DNA of 64,000 nt from an uncultured Alphaproteobacteria bacterium (GTDB taxonomy: Bacteria > Pseudomonadota > Alphaproteobacteria > UBA6615). The notes under the pieces were generated by a model. That model was not told where the DNA came from. It saw only the letters and a program-made list of their open reading frames with translations, and searched no databases. Positions within the stretch are counted from its first letter, which is position 1. Each line of letters starts with the position of its first letter. The position numbers and the translations under genes are program-made. This document shows positions 36,319 to 44,555 of the stretch, piece by piece. The stretch spans positions 568,025 to 632,024 of the forward strand of contig CALSNJ010000002.1 of the NCBI GenBank assembly GCA_943787745.1, given 5' to 3'.

Positions 36319-36343
36319 GGTCCGTCGACACCCCCGACGGACC
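36319..36343 (+). other. Intergenic hairpin between helicase and small basic protein
   Basis: Perfect 9-bp stem GGTCCGTCG (36319-36327) with CGACGGACC (36335-36343) around a 7-base loop. No T run follows, so it is more likely a processing or regulatory hairpin than a terminator; the ribosome site of the small gene begins 12 bases later. Confidence 0.7.
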
Positions 36344-36367
36344 GAACTGACACAGGAGATCAAACGC

Positions 36368-36538
36368 ATGGCACGTAAAACAAACTACAATTTCGAAAAG
36401 CGCCAACGCGAACTTCAAAAGGCAGAGAAGAAGGCTGCAAAAGCCGATGCCAAAAAGGAAGCCGCCGCGCGCCGCAAAGCAGAAGAAGAGGGGGTTCCCT
36501 ACGTGCCCCCGAGTGCTGACGACAACATCGAGCTATAG
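36368..36538 (+). CDS. 56-residue highly charged small protein
   Basis: Short frame preceded by AGGAGA. It begins MARKTNYNFEKRQREL, continues as an almost uninterrupted Lys/Ala/Glu/Arg helix to about residue 42, and ends VPYVPPSADDNIEL. Strong codon structure and a good ribosome site argue for a real gene. It may be a ribosome- or RNA-associated helper of the upstream DEAD-box helicase, with which it is likely co-transcribed. Similar short charged proteins occur in alphaproteobacteria, but I cannot name the family. Confidence 0.75.
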   Translation: MARKTNYNFEKRQRELQKAEKKAAKADAKKEAAARRKAEEEGVPYVPPSADDNIEL

Positions 36539-36714
36539 AGCAGAACCAATTTCTGTCCGCGCGAAGATGAAGCCGTTGTCGGTTGGTTCAACCACACCGG
36601 CAACGGAAAGCGTGTTCGCGGCGCCGCCCGAGCACCACTTTCATTGATGCCAACGTCGTCCTTCTGCATGTCACACCAAGACATGCATGATCATGTTGTC
36701 GCCCGTATGAGTTC

Positions 36715-38001
36715 ATGACCTCATCCGCCCACACACCCCAAACCAGCCGCCGAATTCATTTGATCCTCGCGATGATCCCGGCGCTGGGTTTGGCTTTTAT
36801 TCTGAGCCAGTTTCTGCGCTCGGTCCCCGCAGTCATTGCACCGGACCTGCGCGCTGAACTGGAACTGACTGCCGGACAGCTCAGTGCCTTGCCCGCAGCC
36901 TTGTTCTTTGGGTCGGCAATTATGCAATTGCCCAGTGGCATTCTACTTGACCGTTTTGGCCCGCGACGGACCATTGCTGTCTTTCTGCTCCTCACCTCTG
37001 CCGGCGTGGCCGGATTTGCTTTTGCGCAGACTTCGGCGGGCTTAACGCTGGCGTTGTTGGTCGTGGGATGGGGTATCGCACCTGTATTTATGGGCATTAT
37101 CGTTCTGATCTCGCACTGGACGCCACGTGACAGGCTGGCGACCATGAGCGCGCTCGCCGTCGGTCTTGGGGGAACAGGGATGTTGCTCTCGGCGTCCCCC
37201 TTTGCCGAAGCCACTGCAGCTTTCGGATGGCGGGCCTCGTTGGCCAGCGTGGCATGTGTGGCACTTTTGCTTTGTTTTGCCGTCCTGCTGACGGTCCGGG
37301 ACCGCCCACCAGACGCACCGCCTGTTATTGGCGCCACGGAAACCCTGATCGAGACCATGCGCGGTCTCGGTATTATCTTTCGTGAGCCACGCCTTTATGC
37401 GCTCGGGGCTATATCCGGAATGACTGTGGGATCGTTCCTGACATTTCGCGCGCTTTGGGTCGGACCTTACCTGAACGACACATTTGGTTCGGGCCTGCTC
37501 GAACGCGGCAATATCATCTTTTTTGTCTCTCTGGCCTGGCTGGTGAGCGCAATATTCATCGGGCCTCTCGATCGCATTTTCGATACACGGCGTGGGATCG
37601 TGACCATTGGTGCACTCTCCATGGCCCTCTGGTTTGCGGTGATGTCGATTGGCGGCGGAACGTCGATCCAGATCGCGATCGCAGCGATGATCCTGCTCGG
37701 CCTGTCATCGGGCCTGTCATCCCCGATCTTTGCCCATGCCCGAAGCTTGTTTCCGGATCGCTATGTCGGCCGCGTTGTCACCGCCATCAATCTGTTTATC
37801 TGGGGCGGGGTTTTTCTTGTTCAGATCGGCACGGGTTTGCTGATTGATGCCTTTCCAGCCGATGAACAGGGACATAGTCCGTTCGCTGCATACCGGCTGA
37901 CCTTTGCAGCGCTGGCATTCCTACTTGTCGCCGCCTTGCTAGTGTATCGCCGGATCGAAGATGTCCCACCATCTCGGGACACGGCAGAACCAAACACCTG
38001 A
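36715..38001 (+). CDS. MFS transporter
   Basis: Twelve-helix major facilitator of 428 residues. The loop between helices 2 and 3 carries the family motif (GILLDRFGPRRTIAVFL), and a second signature-like loop occurs before helix 9 (GPLDRIFDTRRGIVTIG). The N-terminal half resembles sugar-phosphate and nitrate/anion exporters; the substrate cannot be named. A weak ribosome site precedes ATG 36715. It stands alone. Confidence 0.9.
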   Translation: MTSSAHTPQTSRRIHLILAMIPALGLAFILSQFLRSVPAVIAPDLRAELELTAGQLSALPAALFFGSAIMQLPSGILLDRFGPRRTIAVFLLLTSAGVAGFAFAQTSAGLTLALLVVGWGIAPVFMGIIVLISHWTPRDRLATMSALAVGLGGTGMLLSASPFAEATAAFGWRASLASVACVALLLCFAVLLTVRDRPPDAPPVIGATETLIETMRGLGIIFREPRLYALGAISGMTVGSFLTFRALWVGPYLNDTFGSGLLERGNIIFFVSLAWLVSAIFIGPLDRIFDTRRGIVTIGALSMALWFAVMSIGGGTSIQIAIAAMILLGLSSGLSSPIFAHARSLFPDRYVGRVVTAINLFIWGGVFLVQIGTGLLIDAFPADEQGHSPFAAYRLTFAALAFLLVAALLVYRRIEDVPPSRDTAEPNT

Positions 38002-38107
38002 TCCGCTTATTCACAGCACGTGCGCTGCAATATTAGTTTTCTATTAAGCGCCGTCGCGGTAACAGGAGCGCGTCGGGGGACATCATGACCAAGGTCTGTC
38101 ACGCGTT

Positions 38108-39364
38108 ATGGATGATGTAAGCCTCCGAAATTTTCCCGTTCCGTTTCAGGAGCAAGATCGCCTCAAGGAACTCCAGAATCTCGATATTTTGGATTCCGAG
38201 CCCGACCCCGAATTTGACCGGATAACCCGCCTAGCTGCGTTTGCGATGCGTGCGCCGGTCGCGGTGGTAACCTTGGTTGACGAAGATCGTCAGTGGTTTA
38301 AATCCTGTTTTGGGCTCGACGTGACGGAAACGCCGCGTGAGGTTGCATTCTGCGCGCACACGATCATGTCCGACGAGCTGTTGATTGTGCCAGACGCATC
38401 TCAGGACCCTCGGTTTGCAAACAACCCTCTGGTGTCGGGCCCGCCACATATCCGTTTTTACGCCGGAGCGCCGATTATTTCAGAAAACGGGTTTCGCCTC
38501 GGTTCGGTTTGCGTTGTCGATTTTAAGTCGCATCCAATGCCCAAACCCGAAGCACTTCAGGCATTACGAGATCTGGCAGATTTGACTGCTGAAGCTATTA
38601 TCCTTCGCTCGAAAGACAAGGAGACGGCGGCACGCCTGGCAAGATCAAGACAAACCGCAGACGATGCCAAGGACGCGTTCCTTTCGATGCTCAGCCATGA
38701 ATTGCGGACACCGCTCAACGCAATCATTGGGTTTACAGACCTGATCCGGGAAAAACTGAAAAACGACGACCCAACTGATGAGCATATCGAATACGCGGAG
38801 GTGGTTGAGAAAAGCAGCTACGATCTGCTCGCGCGGATCGAAAGCATGTTGAACTGGACACAAATTCGGCGCGGTGAAATGACGTTGAATGACACGCATG
38901 TGTCCCTGATACCGTTGGTCGAGAGGTGTCGGAAAAGCATTCCGGAACTGGTCGATTCATCCGCCAAAGTCACCGTTTCGGTTGTCGGTGATGACGCGGA
39001 ACCAATCTTGATCTGTGACCGTGACCAGATTGAACATGCCGTCGGTAATATACTTAAAAATGCTGCGCAGGCTGTATCTGACAACTCCGAAATACGCGTA
39101 AGTATTGGTCTCTCGAATGGCTTGAACCTTTCCATGCGAGATACTGGGTGTGGGATGAGTGCTGAAAGCATTGAACGCGCATTGGATGCGTTTACCCATC
39201 CGGACGACAATCCATTTCACACCCAGAATGGAATTGGACTTGGGTTGCCGTTAACACGGCGTATTGTGGAAATGCACGGTGGACACTTTCATATCGAAAG
39301 CGTGCTCGACCAGGGAACCACCGTCACAATGCAGTTTCCTGAGTATCGTCGTCACACCAACTAG
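38108..39364 (+). CDS. GAF-domain sensor histidine kinase
   Basis: Cytoplasmic sensor kinase of 418 residues with no membrane helix. A GAF domain spans about residues 22-165 (CAHTIMSDELLIVPDASQD; FYAGAPIISENGFRLGSVCVVD), followed by HisKA with phospho-acceptor His197 in SMLSHELRTPLNAIIGF. A HATPase domain (NILKNAAQAV N box; DTGCGMS; GIGLGLPLTRRIVEMHGG) completes it. No cognate response regulator is adjacent in the window. The GAF domain probably binds a small molecule or tetrapyrrole; there is no Cys for a bilin. Confidence 0.93.
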   Translation: MDDVSLRNFPVPFQEQDRLKELQNLDILDSEPDPEFDRITRLAAFAMRAPVAVVTLVDEDRQWFKSCFGLDVTETPREVAFCAHTIMSDELLIVPDASQDPRFANNPLVSGPPHIRFYAGAPIISENGFRLGSVCVVDFKSHPMPKPEALQALRDLADLTAEAIILRSKDKETAARLARSRQTADDAKDAFLSMLSHELRTPLNAIIGFTDLIREKLKNDDPTDEHIEYAEVVEKSSYDLLARIESMLNWTQIRRGEMTLNDTHVSLIPLVERCRKSIPELVDSSAKVTVSVVGDDAEPILICDRDQIEHAVGNILKNAAQAVSDNSEIRVSIGLSNGLNLSMRDTGCGMSAESIERALDAFTHPDDNPFHTQNGIGLGLPLTRRIVEMHGGHFHIESVLDQGTTVTMQFPEYRRHTN

Positions 39365-39735
39365 CTTGCCGCAGGCCGGCTCTGCTTTTTGAACATAAAC
39401 AGAATGAGTGCGGCCGCCAGCAGTCCGAGCACGCCCCCCATTGAGTTCGAGGCGGCATCCCAAACACTGCCATTCCTGTCAAACCAGGCGGCTTGTGCGA
39501 TTTCCAGAAGAACTCCTAGGCCCAACGCACTCGACCCCGACAGAATACGTAATTCCCAGCTGCGAAACCCCAGGCCACCGCAGAACGCAATCGCTCCGTA
39601 AGCGAGCAGATGGGCTGCCTTGTCGGAGCCCTCGGGCCCGGGCAGGGTCGGCGCCGGCATGAGGGACAACACGATCACGATCGCCATTGTCAGGACATAG
39701 CCCAGAATGAAAAGAGGATGTGGAACCCGGATCAT
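39361..39735 (-). CDS. VanZ-family membrane protein
   Basis: Membrane protein of 124 residues with four predicted helices and the VanZ-like segment DKAAHLLAYGAIAFCGGLGF in its N-terminal half. Members are small integral membrane proteins; a role in teicoplanin resistance is known only for a few Gram-positive relatives. Its start overlaps the stop of the upstream secreted-protein gene by 4 bases (ATGA). It converges on the histidine kinase with a 4-base overlap. Confidence 0.85.
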   Translation of the reverse strand: MIRVPHPLFILGYVLTMAIVIVLSLMPAPTLPGPEGSDKAAHLLAYGAIAFCGGLGFRSWELRILSGSSALGLGVLLEIAQAAWFDRNGSVWDAASNSMGGVLGLLAAALILFMFKKQSRPAAS

Positions 39736-40112
39736 GGGCGCGGGTCATAAATATCTTCAAGGCCGCGGAAAGAGCAAACTCCGTGTGTCTCGATCTCGTT
39801 CCCGGCAAGCACAATCACCTCTCGATACTTCCCGCCAGTATCTCCGGTTTCAAAATCGCCATGCGGTGCGAACCGGATGTGAATACGGCTGTTTTCCAGC
39901 GTTAACTCATCCAGCGGATAGGTCACGCAGGTGTTCTGGTCACAGCGTCGGTATGCGTCTTCGGTGAAGTCGATCAGGACTTGCGGCCATTCCGGTTGGG
40001 CCGGCTGACAAACCCAGCGGCCTGCGCCATCCGAAAATCGTGCATCCGCTGCCATGGCGGTTTGCGCTGTCAGGCAAATCAAGGTTGCCAGGAGGGTGCG
40101 TCTCATCATCAC
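39732..40112 (-). CDS. Small periplasmic protein of unknown function
   Basis: Protein of 126 residues with a Sec signal (LLATLICLTAQTAMAADARF, cleavage about residue 22) and a compact beta-rich mature part with four Cys (RWVCQPAQP; RRCDQNTCVTYP; THGVCSFRG) that could form two disulfides. It overlaps the VanZ-like gene, so the two are probably a two-gene operon. The family is not recognised. Confidence 0.72.
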   Translation of the reverse strand: MMMRRTLLATLICLTAQTAMAADARFSDGAGRWVCQPAQPEWPQVLIDFTEDAYRRCDQNTCVTYPLDELTLENSRIHIRFAPHGDFETGDTGGKYREVIVLAGNEIETHGVCSFRGLEDIYDPRP

Positions 40113-40204
40113 CCCGTTCTAGCACTCCTTCACGACTTATGCTTGTTCCCAGAGCTTACTCAGGGTTAACCAAATCCTAATCCGTATTGACGGATACTCC
40201 GGTT

Positions 40205-40882
40205 ATGAAAACCACTGACACTACAACACATCGAAACCTTATAATCATCGGCGCCGGTGGGCACGGCCGCGTCTGCGCAGATGTGGCCTTTCGTGCCGGA
40301 TGGACAGTTGTCGGGTTTTGTGACCCTGCCTTTCAGCATGTCACAGACATCCTGGGTGTCCGAATGCTTGCGGATTGTGAGGAGACACTCTTCGGGAACT
40401 GGCCGGATCACACCGGCCTGTTTGTCGCGATCGGTGACAACACAAGACGCCTGGCGGTCCTGGATGCCGCCAGCCGGATGGGAATTGAGCTTGCCGTGCT
40501 CGTGGATCCGTCGGCAATCGTATCCCCCAGCGCCACACTCAGCGCGGGAAGCGTCGTTATGCCGGGTGCGGTTATCAACGCAGAAGCTTTTGTGGGACGT
40601 GGCTCCCTGATCAACACGGCTGCCGTCGTCGAACATGGTGCTCGTGTCGGGCAGGGGGCACATATCGCGCCGGGCGCTTGCCTGACCGGCGATACGGTTG
40701 TGGGCGACCGCTCGCTTGTTGGCGCCCGCGCCACGCTGATTCCCGGTGTTCAGATTGGTCAGGATGTGACCGTCGGTGCAGGAGCGGTTGTCACGCGCGC
40801 ATTCGGGGATTCAGCGCAGCTGGTTGGTGTTCCAGCATGCACAACTCAACACCTTCAATTGGTCAGCCGTGCAGCGCGCTGA
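40205..40882 (+). CDS. NeuD-like acyltransferase (left-handed beta-helix)
   Basis: About 225 residues. The N-terminal Rossmann-like part (LIIIGAGGHGRVCADVAFRAG) binds a nucleotide sugar or acyl-donor group; the C-terminal half is a hexapeptide-repeat left-handed helix (VSPSATLSAGSVVMPGAVINAEAFVGRG...). This layout is that of NeuD/PglD sugar O- or N-acyltransferases. ATG 40205 is the likely start; the TTG at 40187 would add six residues. It is isolated, with no sugar-modification genes nearby, and converges with DUF4126. Confidence 0.88.
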   Translation: MKTTDTTTHRNLIIIGAGGHGRVCADVAFRAGWTVVGFCDPAFQHVTDILGVRMLADCEETLFGNWPDHTGLFVAIGDNTRRLAVLDAASRMGIELAVLVDPSAIVSPSATLSAGSVVMPGAVINAEAFVGRGSLINTAAVVEHGARVGQGAHIAPGACLTGDTVVGDRSLVGARATLIPGVQIGQDVTVGAGAVVTRAFGDSAQLVGVPACTTQHLQLVSRAAR

Positions 40883-40890
40883 GCCACGCT

Positions 40891-41592
40891 CTATTTTTCC
40901 GGATCTTCTGCCTTGAAGCTTAACGCAAACCCGCTTTCAGCAGGAGCCGCAGCTGTGCCCGTTGCTCCGGAGGGGGGCGCATCTGGCTCGGGCTTTGGCG
41001 TCTTTCCCAGCAAGCTCTGTATTTTGCGGTAGACCGCACGCAAGGCCCGCCAGATCTTGGGCAAAAGCCAGATCATGAGGAGAATGAAGGCGCCCAGCAG
41101 CACAAGGAATACAATCGGGTGGTGTAACGCTGTCCATAAGCCCGCAATAACCGCGATATCCTCGAGAAACGAAGCCGTCCAGTTTGTCACAGGTTCGGGT
41201 GATGTGTTGATTGCCAGACGCGTACCTGCCTTGGTGAAATGAGTCGCTCCGGCCAGTGTTCCGCCACCGATAATCGCAGCCAGTTCCGCGCCAGCACCGA
41301 CGTCACCGACCGCACCGGCGGCCAGAATTGCACCTGCGGGAATGCGAATGAATGTGTGGATCGTGTCCCAGCCGGAATCAACGCCCGGCGTCTTGTCGGC
41401 AATAAACTCCACGAAATACATGAACCCGGCGGCCCCGATCACCAGTGGGTCCATCAGGATTTCCAGATCCGGCGGAAGATCAATGTTCCCGGTCGCGCCA
41501 AGAAGGCCAAGTGTGGCGATCGTCGCGTAGAGATTGATCCCGCTTGCCCAGGCAACCCCCATCGTTAGCGCGATGGTTTCAACAACCCCCAT
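40891..41592 (-). CDS. DUF4126 membrane protein
   Basis: Integral membrane protein of 233 residues with about six helices and the DUF4126 start GVVETIALTMGVAWASGINLYAT. Other blocks are DKTPGVDSGWDTIHTFIRIPAG and HFTKAGTRLAINTSPEPVTNW. A GGGAGGATT ribosome site precedes ATG 41592. Function unknown. The C-terminal tail is Pro/Ala/Ser rich. Confidence 0.9.
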   Translation of the reverse strand: MGVVETIALTMGVAWASGINLYATIATLGLLGATGNIDLPPDLEILMDPLVIGAAGFMYFVEFIADKTPGVDSGWDTIHTFIRIPAGAILAAGAVGDVGAGAELAAIIGGGTLAGATHFTKAGTRLAINTSPEPVTNWTASFLEDIAVIAGLWTALHHPIVFLVLLGAFILLMIWLLPKIWRALRAVYRKIQSLLGKTPKPEPDAPPSGATGTAAAPAESGFALSFKAEDPEK

Positions 41593-41824
41593 ATAATCCT
41601 CCCATTTTTGTTACTTTCATTTAACAGACTTTGGGGCCTGTGCGTGCGCTTTCAACGCAACGTCAAAATCGCCACAAAATGAACGAAATTGAGAAAGCGA
41701 GACCAAGCGGCTTTGTGCTTGGGTCATGTTTGGCATAATGGAATGCCCAGCTCAGGATTGAAAACCATCCGTAGCGGACGACATCACGCGTTATGACGTC
41801 AGAAACCCGAATAGCAGGCTCATC

Positions 41825-42673
41825 ATGATCGAGATCGAAAGAAACGTTATCAAGGCCAACGGCATCAAGCTGCACTATCGGGAATGCGGCAATGGCCCGC
41901 CCATGGTTCTTCTGCATGGCTGGCCACAAACATCCTATGCGTGGCGGAAGGTCATGCACCGACTGGCGCCGCATTACCGCTGTATTGCACCGGATTTGAG
42001 GGGCATGGGCGATTCCGACAAGCCTGTCTCCGGATATGACCTGCGAACCCTTGCCACCGATATCCATGAATTCATCGACGCTCTTGGGCTGGAGAAGGTG
42101 TATCTCGTCGGCACAGACTGGGGCGGGCTGATCGCCCGGCGCTTTGCGCTCGACTGGCCCGGTGAAGTGGACCGGCTCTTCATCGTAGATATCGTTCCCC
42201 ATGACCAGATGATGGCGAACCTCACCCCGGCAACCGCGCGGGGCGCATGGCATTTCTTCTGGAATGCTGTCCCCGACCTGCCGGAAAAACTGGTTGCCCA
42301 TGATGTCAGGCTGTTCCTGCAGACATTGTTTCGGCCGAAATACCACAACCCCGCCCATATGGATGAAGCCATCGATGAATATGTGAAGGCCTATTCCAAG
42401 CCCGGCGCCTTGCGCGGCGGCTTTGCCTACTACAAGGCGTTGTTCGAGGAGAACCCCGCGATTGATGCCGAAAACCCCAAAGAGAAAATTACCGACAAGA
42501 TCCGCCTGATATGGGGCAACAATGGTGGCATGGGTGTGTTTGACGTGATGAAAATGTGGCAGGCCTGCGCACCTCATGCGACGGGCCGGGGACTCGATGA
42601 ATGCGGGCATTATGTCCACGAAGAGCAGCCTGAAATCCTCAGCGAGGAGATTCTTGCCTTCGCCGAAAAATAG
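41825..42673 (+). CDS. Alpha/beta hydrolase with Asp nucleophile (dehalogenase/epoxide-hydrolase type)
   Basis: Soluble hydrolase of 282 residues. The oxyanion motif is HGWPQTSYAW, the nucleophile elbow is VGTDWGG (Asp), and the catalytic His is in CGHYVHEEQPE. An Asp exactly 24 residues after the nucleophile (FIVDIV) occupies the acid position of fluoroacetate dehalogenases, and WGNNGGMGVFDVMKMW matches their late block. The arginines that hold the haloacetate carboxylate are not present (DWGGL instead of DRGGR), so epoxide or haloalkane substrates are more plausible. It lies 29 bases before a coiled-coil gene. Confidence 0.9.
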   Translation: MIEIERNVIKANGIKLHYRECGNGPPMVLLHGWPQTSYAWRKVMHRLAPHYRCIAPDLRGMGDSDKPVSGYDLRTLATDIHEFIDALGLEKVYLVGTDWGGLIARRFALDWPGEVDRLFIVDIVPHDQMMANLTPATARGAWHFFWNAVPDLPEKLVAHDVRLFLQTLFRPKYHNPAHMDEAIDEYVKAYSKPGALRGGFAYYKALFEENPAIDAENPKEKITDKIRLIWGNNGGMGVFDVMKMWQACAPHATGRGLDECGHYVHEEQPEILSEEILAFAEK

Positions 42674-42702
42674 GCTGCCCAACCGCATAAAGGCCCTTAG
42701 CC

Positions 42703-43119
42703 ATGAGTGATGCGATGATGGACGGCTTAAGCGCCGGTGAACTCGCAACTGTCGTTGAACTGCAGCGCGTCGAACTCGACCGTCTGCTGCGTGAACACCG
42801 CAGGTTAAACGACAGAATCGACCAGATGCTGCGGCTACAGGAGAGAGAGCAGGTCTTGCGGCAGCAGATGCAGGCCGCACTCGATCGTCTTGCCGAGCAG
42901 CGGGTATCTTCTGGAACGAACCTTGAAAGGCCTGCTGAACCCCGCCAACTGGCAGATCGGCTGCACCGAACCGAACGCCGTTTCAGCGCGCTGAGTTCGG
43001 CCGTTGGGCAGTTGGTGAGTTATATCGAGCAGAAAGAACGCACGGTAAAATCCACGGAACCCGCAAAAAATACGCCCAAAAGCGTCCGATTGGCATTCCC
43101 GGCCGGCCCCGGCGCATGA
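42703..43119 (+). CDS. Coiled-coil protein of unknown function
   Basis: Protein of 138 residues, soluble and mostly helical. Heptad-like Leu/Glu/Arg/Gln patterns run from about residue 10 to 65 (LATVVELQRVELDRLLREHRR...), with a second helix at about residues 84-108. It ends in a basic Pro/Ala tail. There is no signal or membrane segment. The family is not recognised. It is 29 bases after the alpha/beta hydrolase and convergent with the Usp gene. Confidence 0.65.
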   Translation: MSDAMMDGLSAGELATVVELQRVELDRLLREHRRLNDRIDQMLRLQEREQVLRQQMQAALDRLAEQRVSSGTNLERPAEPRQLADRLHRTERRFSALSSAVGQLVSYIEQKERTVKSTEPAKNTPKSVRLAFPAGPGA

Positions 43120-43130
43120 AGCATGGCGCC

Positions 43131-43994
43131 TTAGTGCGCCATCAGCACCGGCACTTCAGCATTCGCCAGAATCGCCGCGGTTGCGCCACCAAAGATCATC
43201 TGTTTCAAGCGACTTTGGGTATAGCCACCCTTGATGACCAGATCCGCGCCAAGTTCTGCTGCCTGTTCGAGAATAATCTTGCCGGCGTCTGCGGCGGAGC
43301 GTCGACCGGGCACAACCTTCAGTTCCGCATTAACCGCATCCCGACGCAGATTGGTGATCACGTCCTCAGCTGACGGGCCTGGCACCATGCCGCCCTCGAC
43401 CGCGAGGACCGTGACATGCTCGGCTTCGCGCAACAGGAACTTGCCCAGGGCAATGGCGCGCGCGGTTTCCGTGCCACCATTCCAGCCAATGACAATATTT
43501 TTGCCAATGTAGCTTGGCGGAGAAGGGGGGGCGATCAGGATCGGGCGCCCTGATTCGAAAAGCACTGTCTCAAGCGTGTTCATGGCCGGTGTCATAGACC
43601 CCGGCATTGGGCGACCAACAACAGTCAGGTCAAAAACCCGCGCACGTTGGCCAAAAATACCAATCCCCGAAGCTTCATCCTCAACCCATTTGGCGCAAAG
43701 TTTCGGCACGCCATATTCCGGGTCGGGAATGTTGTTCGCGGTTTTGAAAGCATTGAATTGTGTCTGGAGACGTTCGGCCCGAAGTCGCTGCTCCTGTTCG
43801 AACTGCTCTTCTGTACCCGAAAGCGCGGCGGCTCCACCTTCGAAACCCACAGCCACAGCGCCGGCGAGGGTTGGACGGATGCACAGTCCTTCGATGTAAC
43901 TGTCGTAACGTTTGGCAAAGACCAACGCGGTCTGCAGCACCGACTCAAGGATGTCACTTTCCTCAAGCGGAACAAGGATTGAACGAAACGGCAT
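43131..43994 (-). CDS. Universal stress protein, tandem type
   Basis: Protein of 287 residues with two Usp-like domains (about residues 1-145 and 155-287). The second ends KGGYTQSRLKQMIFGGATAAILANAEVPVLMAH, a variant of the ATP-binding G-2x-G-9x-G loop in which the second Gly is replaced by Thr. ATG 43994 has a strong GGAGGGAGG. The open frame continues upstream to 44231, but that extension is antisense to the tRNA-Leu gene and is not coding. Confidence 0.9.
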   Translation of the reverse strand: MPFRSILVPLEESDILESVLQTALVFAKRYDSYIEGLCIRPTLAGAVAVGFEGGAAALSGTEEQFEQEQRLRAERLQTQFNAFKTANNIPDPEYGVPKLCAKWVEDEASGIGIFGQRARVFDLTVVGRPMPGSMTPAMNTLETVLFESGRPILIAPPSPPSYIGKNIVIGWNGGTETARAIALGKFLLREAEHVTVLAVEGGMVPGPSAEDVITNLRRDAVNAELKVVPGRRSAADAGKIILEQAAELGADLVIKGGYTQSRLKQMIFGGATAAILANAEVPVLMAH

Positions 43995-44128
43995 AGGGCC
44001 TCCCTCCCATGATTGTTCAAGCGACATAGTGCGCTGATGAAAGCGTTCGGAGCAACCCGCAACCTGTATATTCACAGGCAGTTGCGTCGCTGGAACTGTT
44101 CGGGTAGAAACCGCGCTTCCGAACCGGC

Positions 44129-44215
44129 GCGGCAGTGGCGGAATTGGTAGACGCGCATCGTTGAGGTCGATGTCCTCGAAAGGGGGTGGAGGTTCAAGTC
44201 CTCTCTGCCGCACCA
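44129..44215 (+). tRNA. tRNA-Leu (anticodon GAG)
   Basis: 87-nt class II tRNA: acceptor stem GCGGCAG/CTGCCGC, anticodon loop TTGAGGT (GAG) in a CATCG/CGATG stem, long variable arm, T arm GGAGG TTCAAGT CCTCT, and encoded CCA. Confidence 0.97.
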
Positions 44216-44242
44216 TCAGTTCGGAAGACATAGTCGGGTCAC

Positions 44243-44329
44243 GCGGCAGTGGCGGAATTGGTAGACGCGCTAGCTTCAGGTGCTAGTTCTCGCAAGGGAG
44301 TGGAGGTTCAAGTCCTCTCTGCCGCACCA
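44243..44329 (+). tRNA. tRNA-Leu (anticodon CAG)
   Basis: 87-nt class II tRNA with the same acceptor, D and T arms as its neighbour. The anticodon loop is TTCAGGT (CAG) in a CTAGC/GCTAG stem; variable arm differs. CCA is encoded. It is 27 bases after the GAG gene. Confidence 0.97.
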
Positions 44330-44346
44330 CCCGATAACCTCACCGA

Positions 44347-44382
44347 AAAGGGCGTCTCCGTCAGGAGGCGCCCTTTCTGTTT
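44347..44382 (+). terminator. Terminator after the tRNA-Leu pair
   Basis: 13-bp stem AAAGGGCGTCTCC (44347-44359) with GGAGGCGCCCTTT (44364-44376), with one G-T pair and a GTCA loop, then CTGTTT. Confidence 0.93.
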
Positions 44383-44480
44383 GCGTGCAGGGCTCGGGCA
44401 TTCCGGTTGATCAAAATATTTCAGACGCCTGAAATTTTGGCCGCGTTAAGAATGTTTTTAGACAATTCTTATAAATATTC

Positions 44481-44507
44481 TAAAGCGAAACAAAGAACAT
44501 TCGATTC
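44481..44507 (+). promoter_or_regulatory. Candidate sigma-28 (FliA-type) promoter for the chemoreceptor
   Basis: TAAA (44481-44484), exactly 15 bases, then TTCGATTC (44500-44507), which shares the CGAT core with the flagellar consensus GCCGATAA. It lies about 50 bases before the chemoreceptor start in an AT-rich leader. Confidence 0.35.
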
Positions 44508-44555
44508 GGCGTTCAAAGCGCATTTGCGCGCCTTTTTTATGTAACAAAGGATGTA

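Noticed and set aside
36536..36718. Open frame after the stop codon of the 56-residue gene, suggesting read-through
   Set aside because: The extra 59 codons lack codon bias and similarity, and the WFN motif that drew attention does not match a cold-shock protein.
41680..41740. 18-codon frame and small inverted repeat before the alpha/beta hydrolase
   Set aside because: Too short, no ribosome site, and the repeat (CCAAGC...GCTTGG) has no T run; treated as chance.
43995..44231. N-terminal extension of the reverse Usp gene
   Set aside because: The extension translates the antisense of the tRNA-Leu (GAG) gene; the true start with GGAGGGAGG is at 43994.
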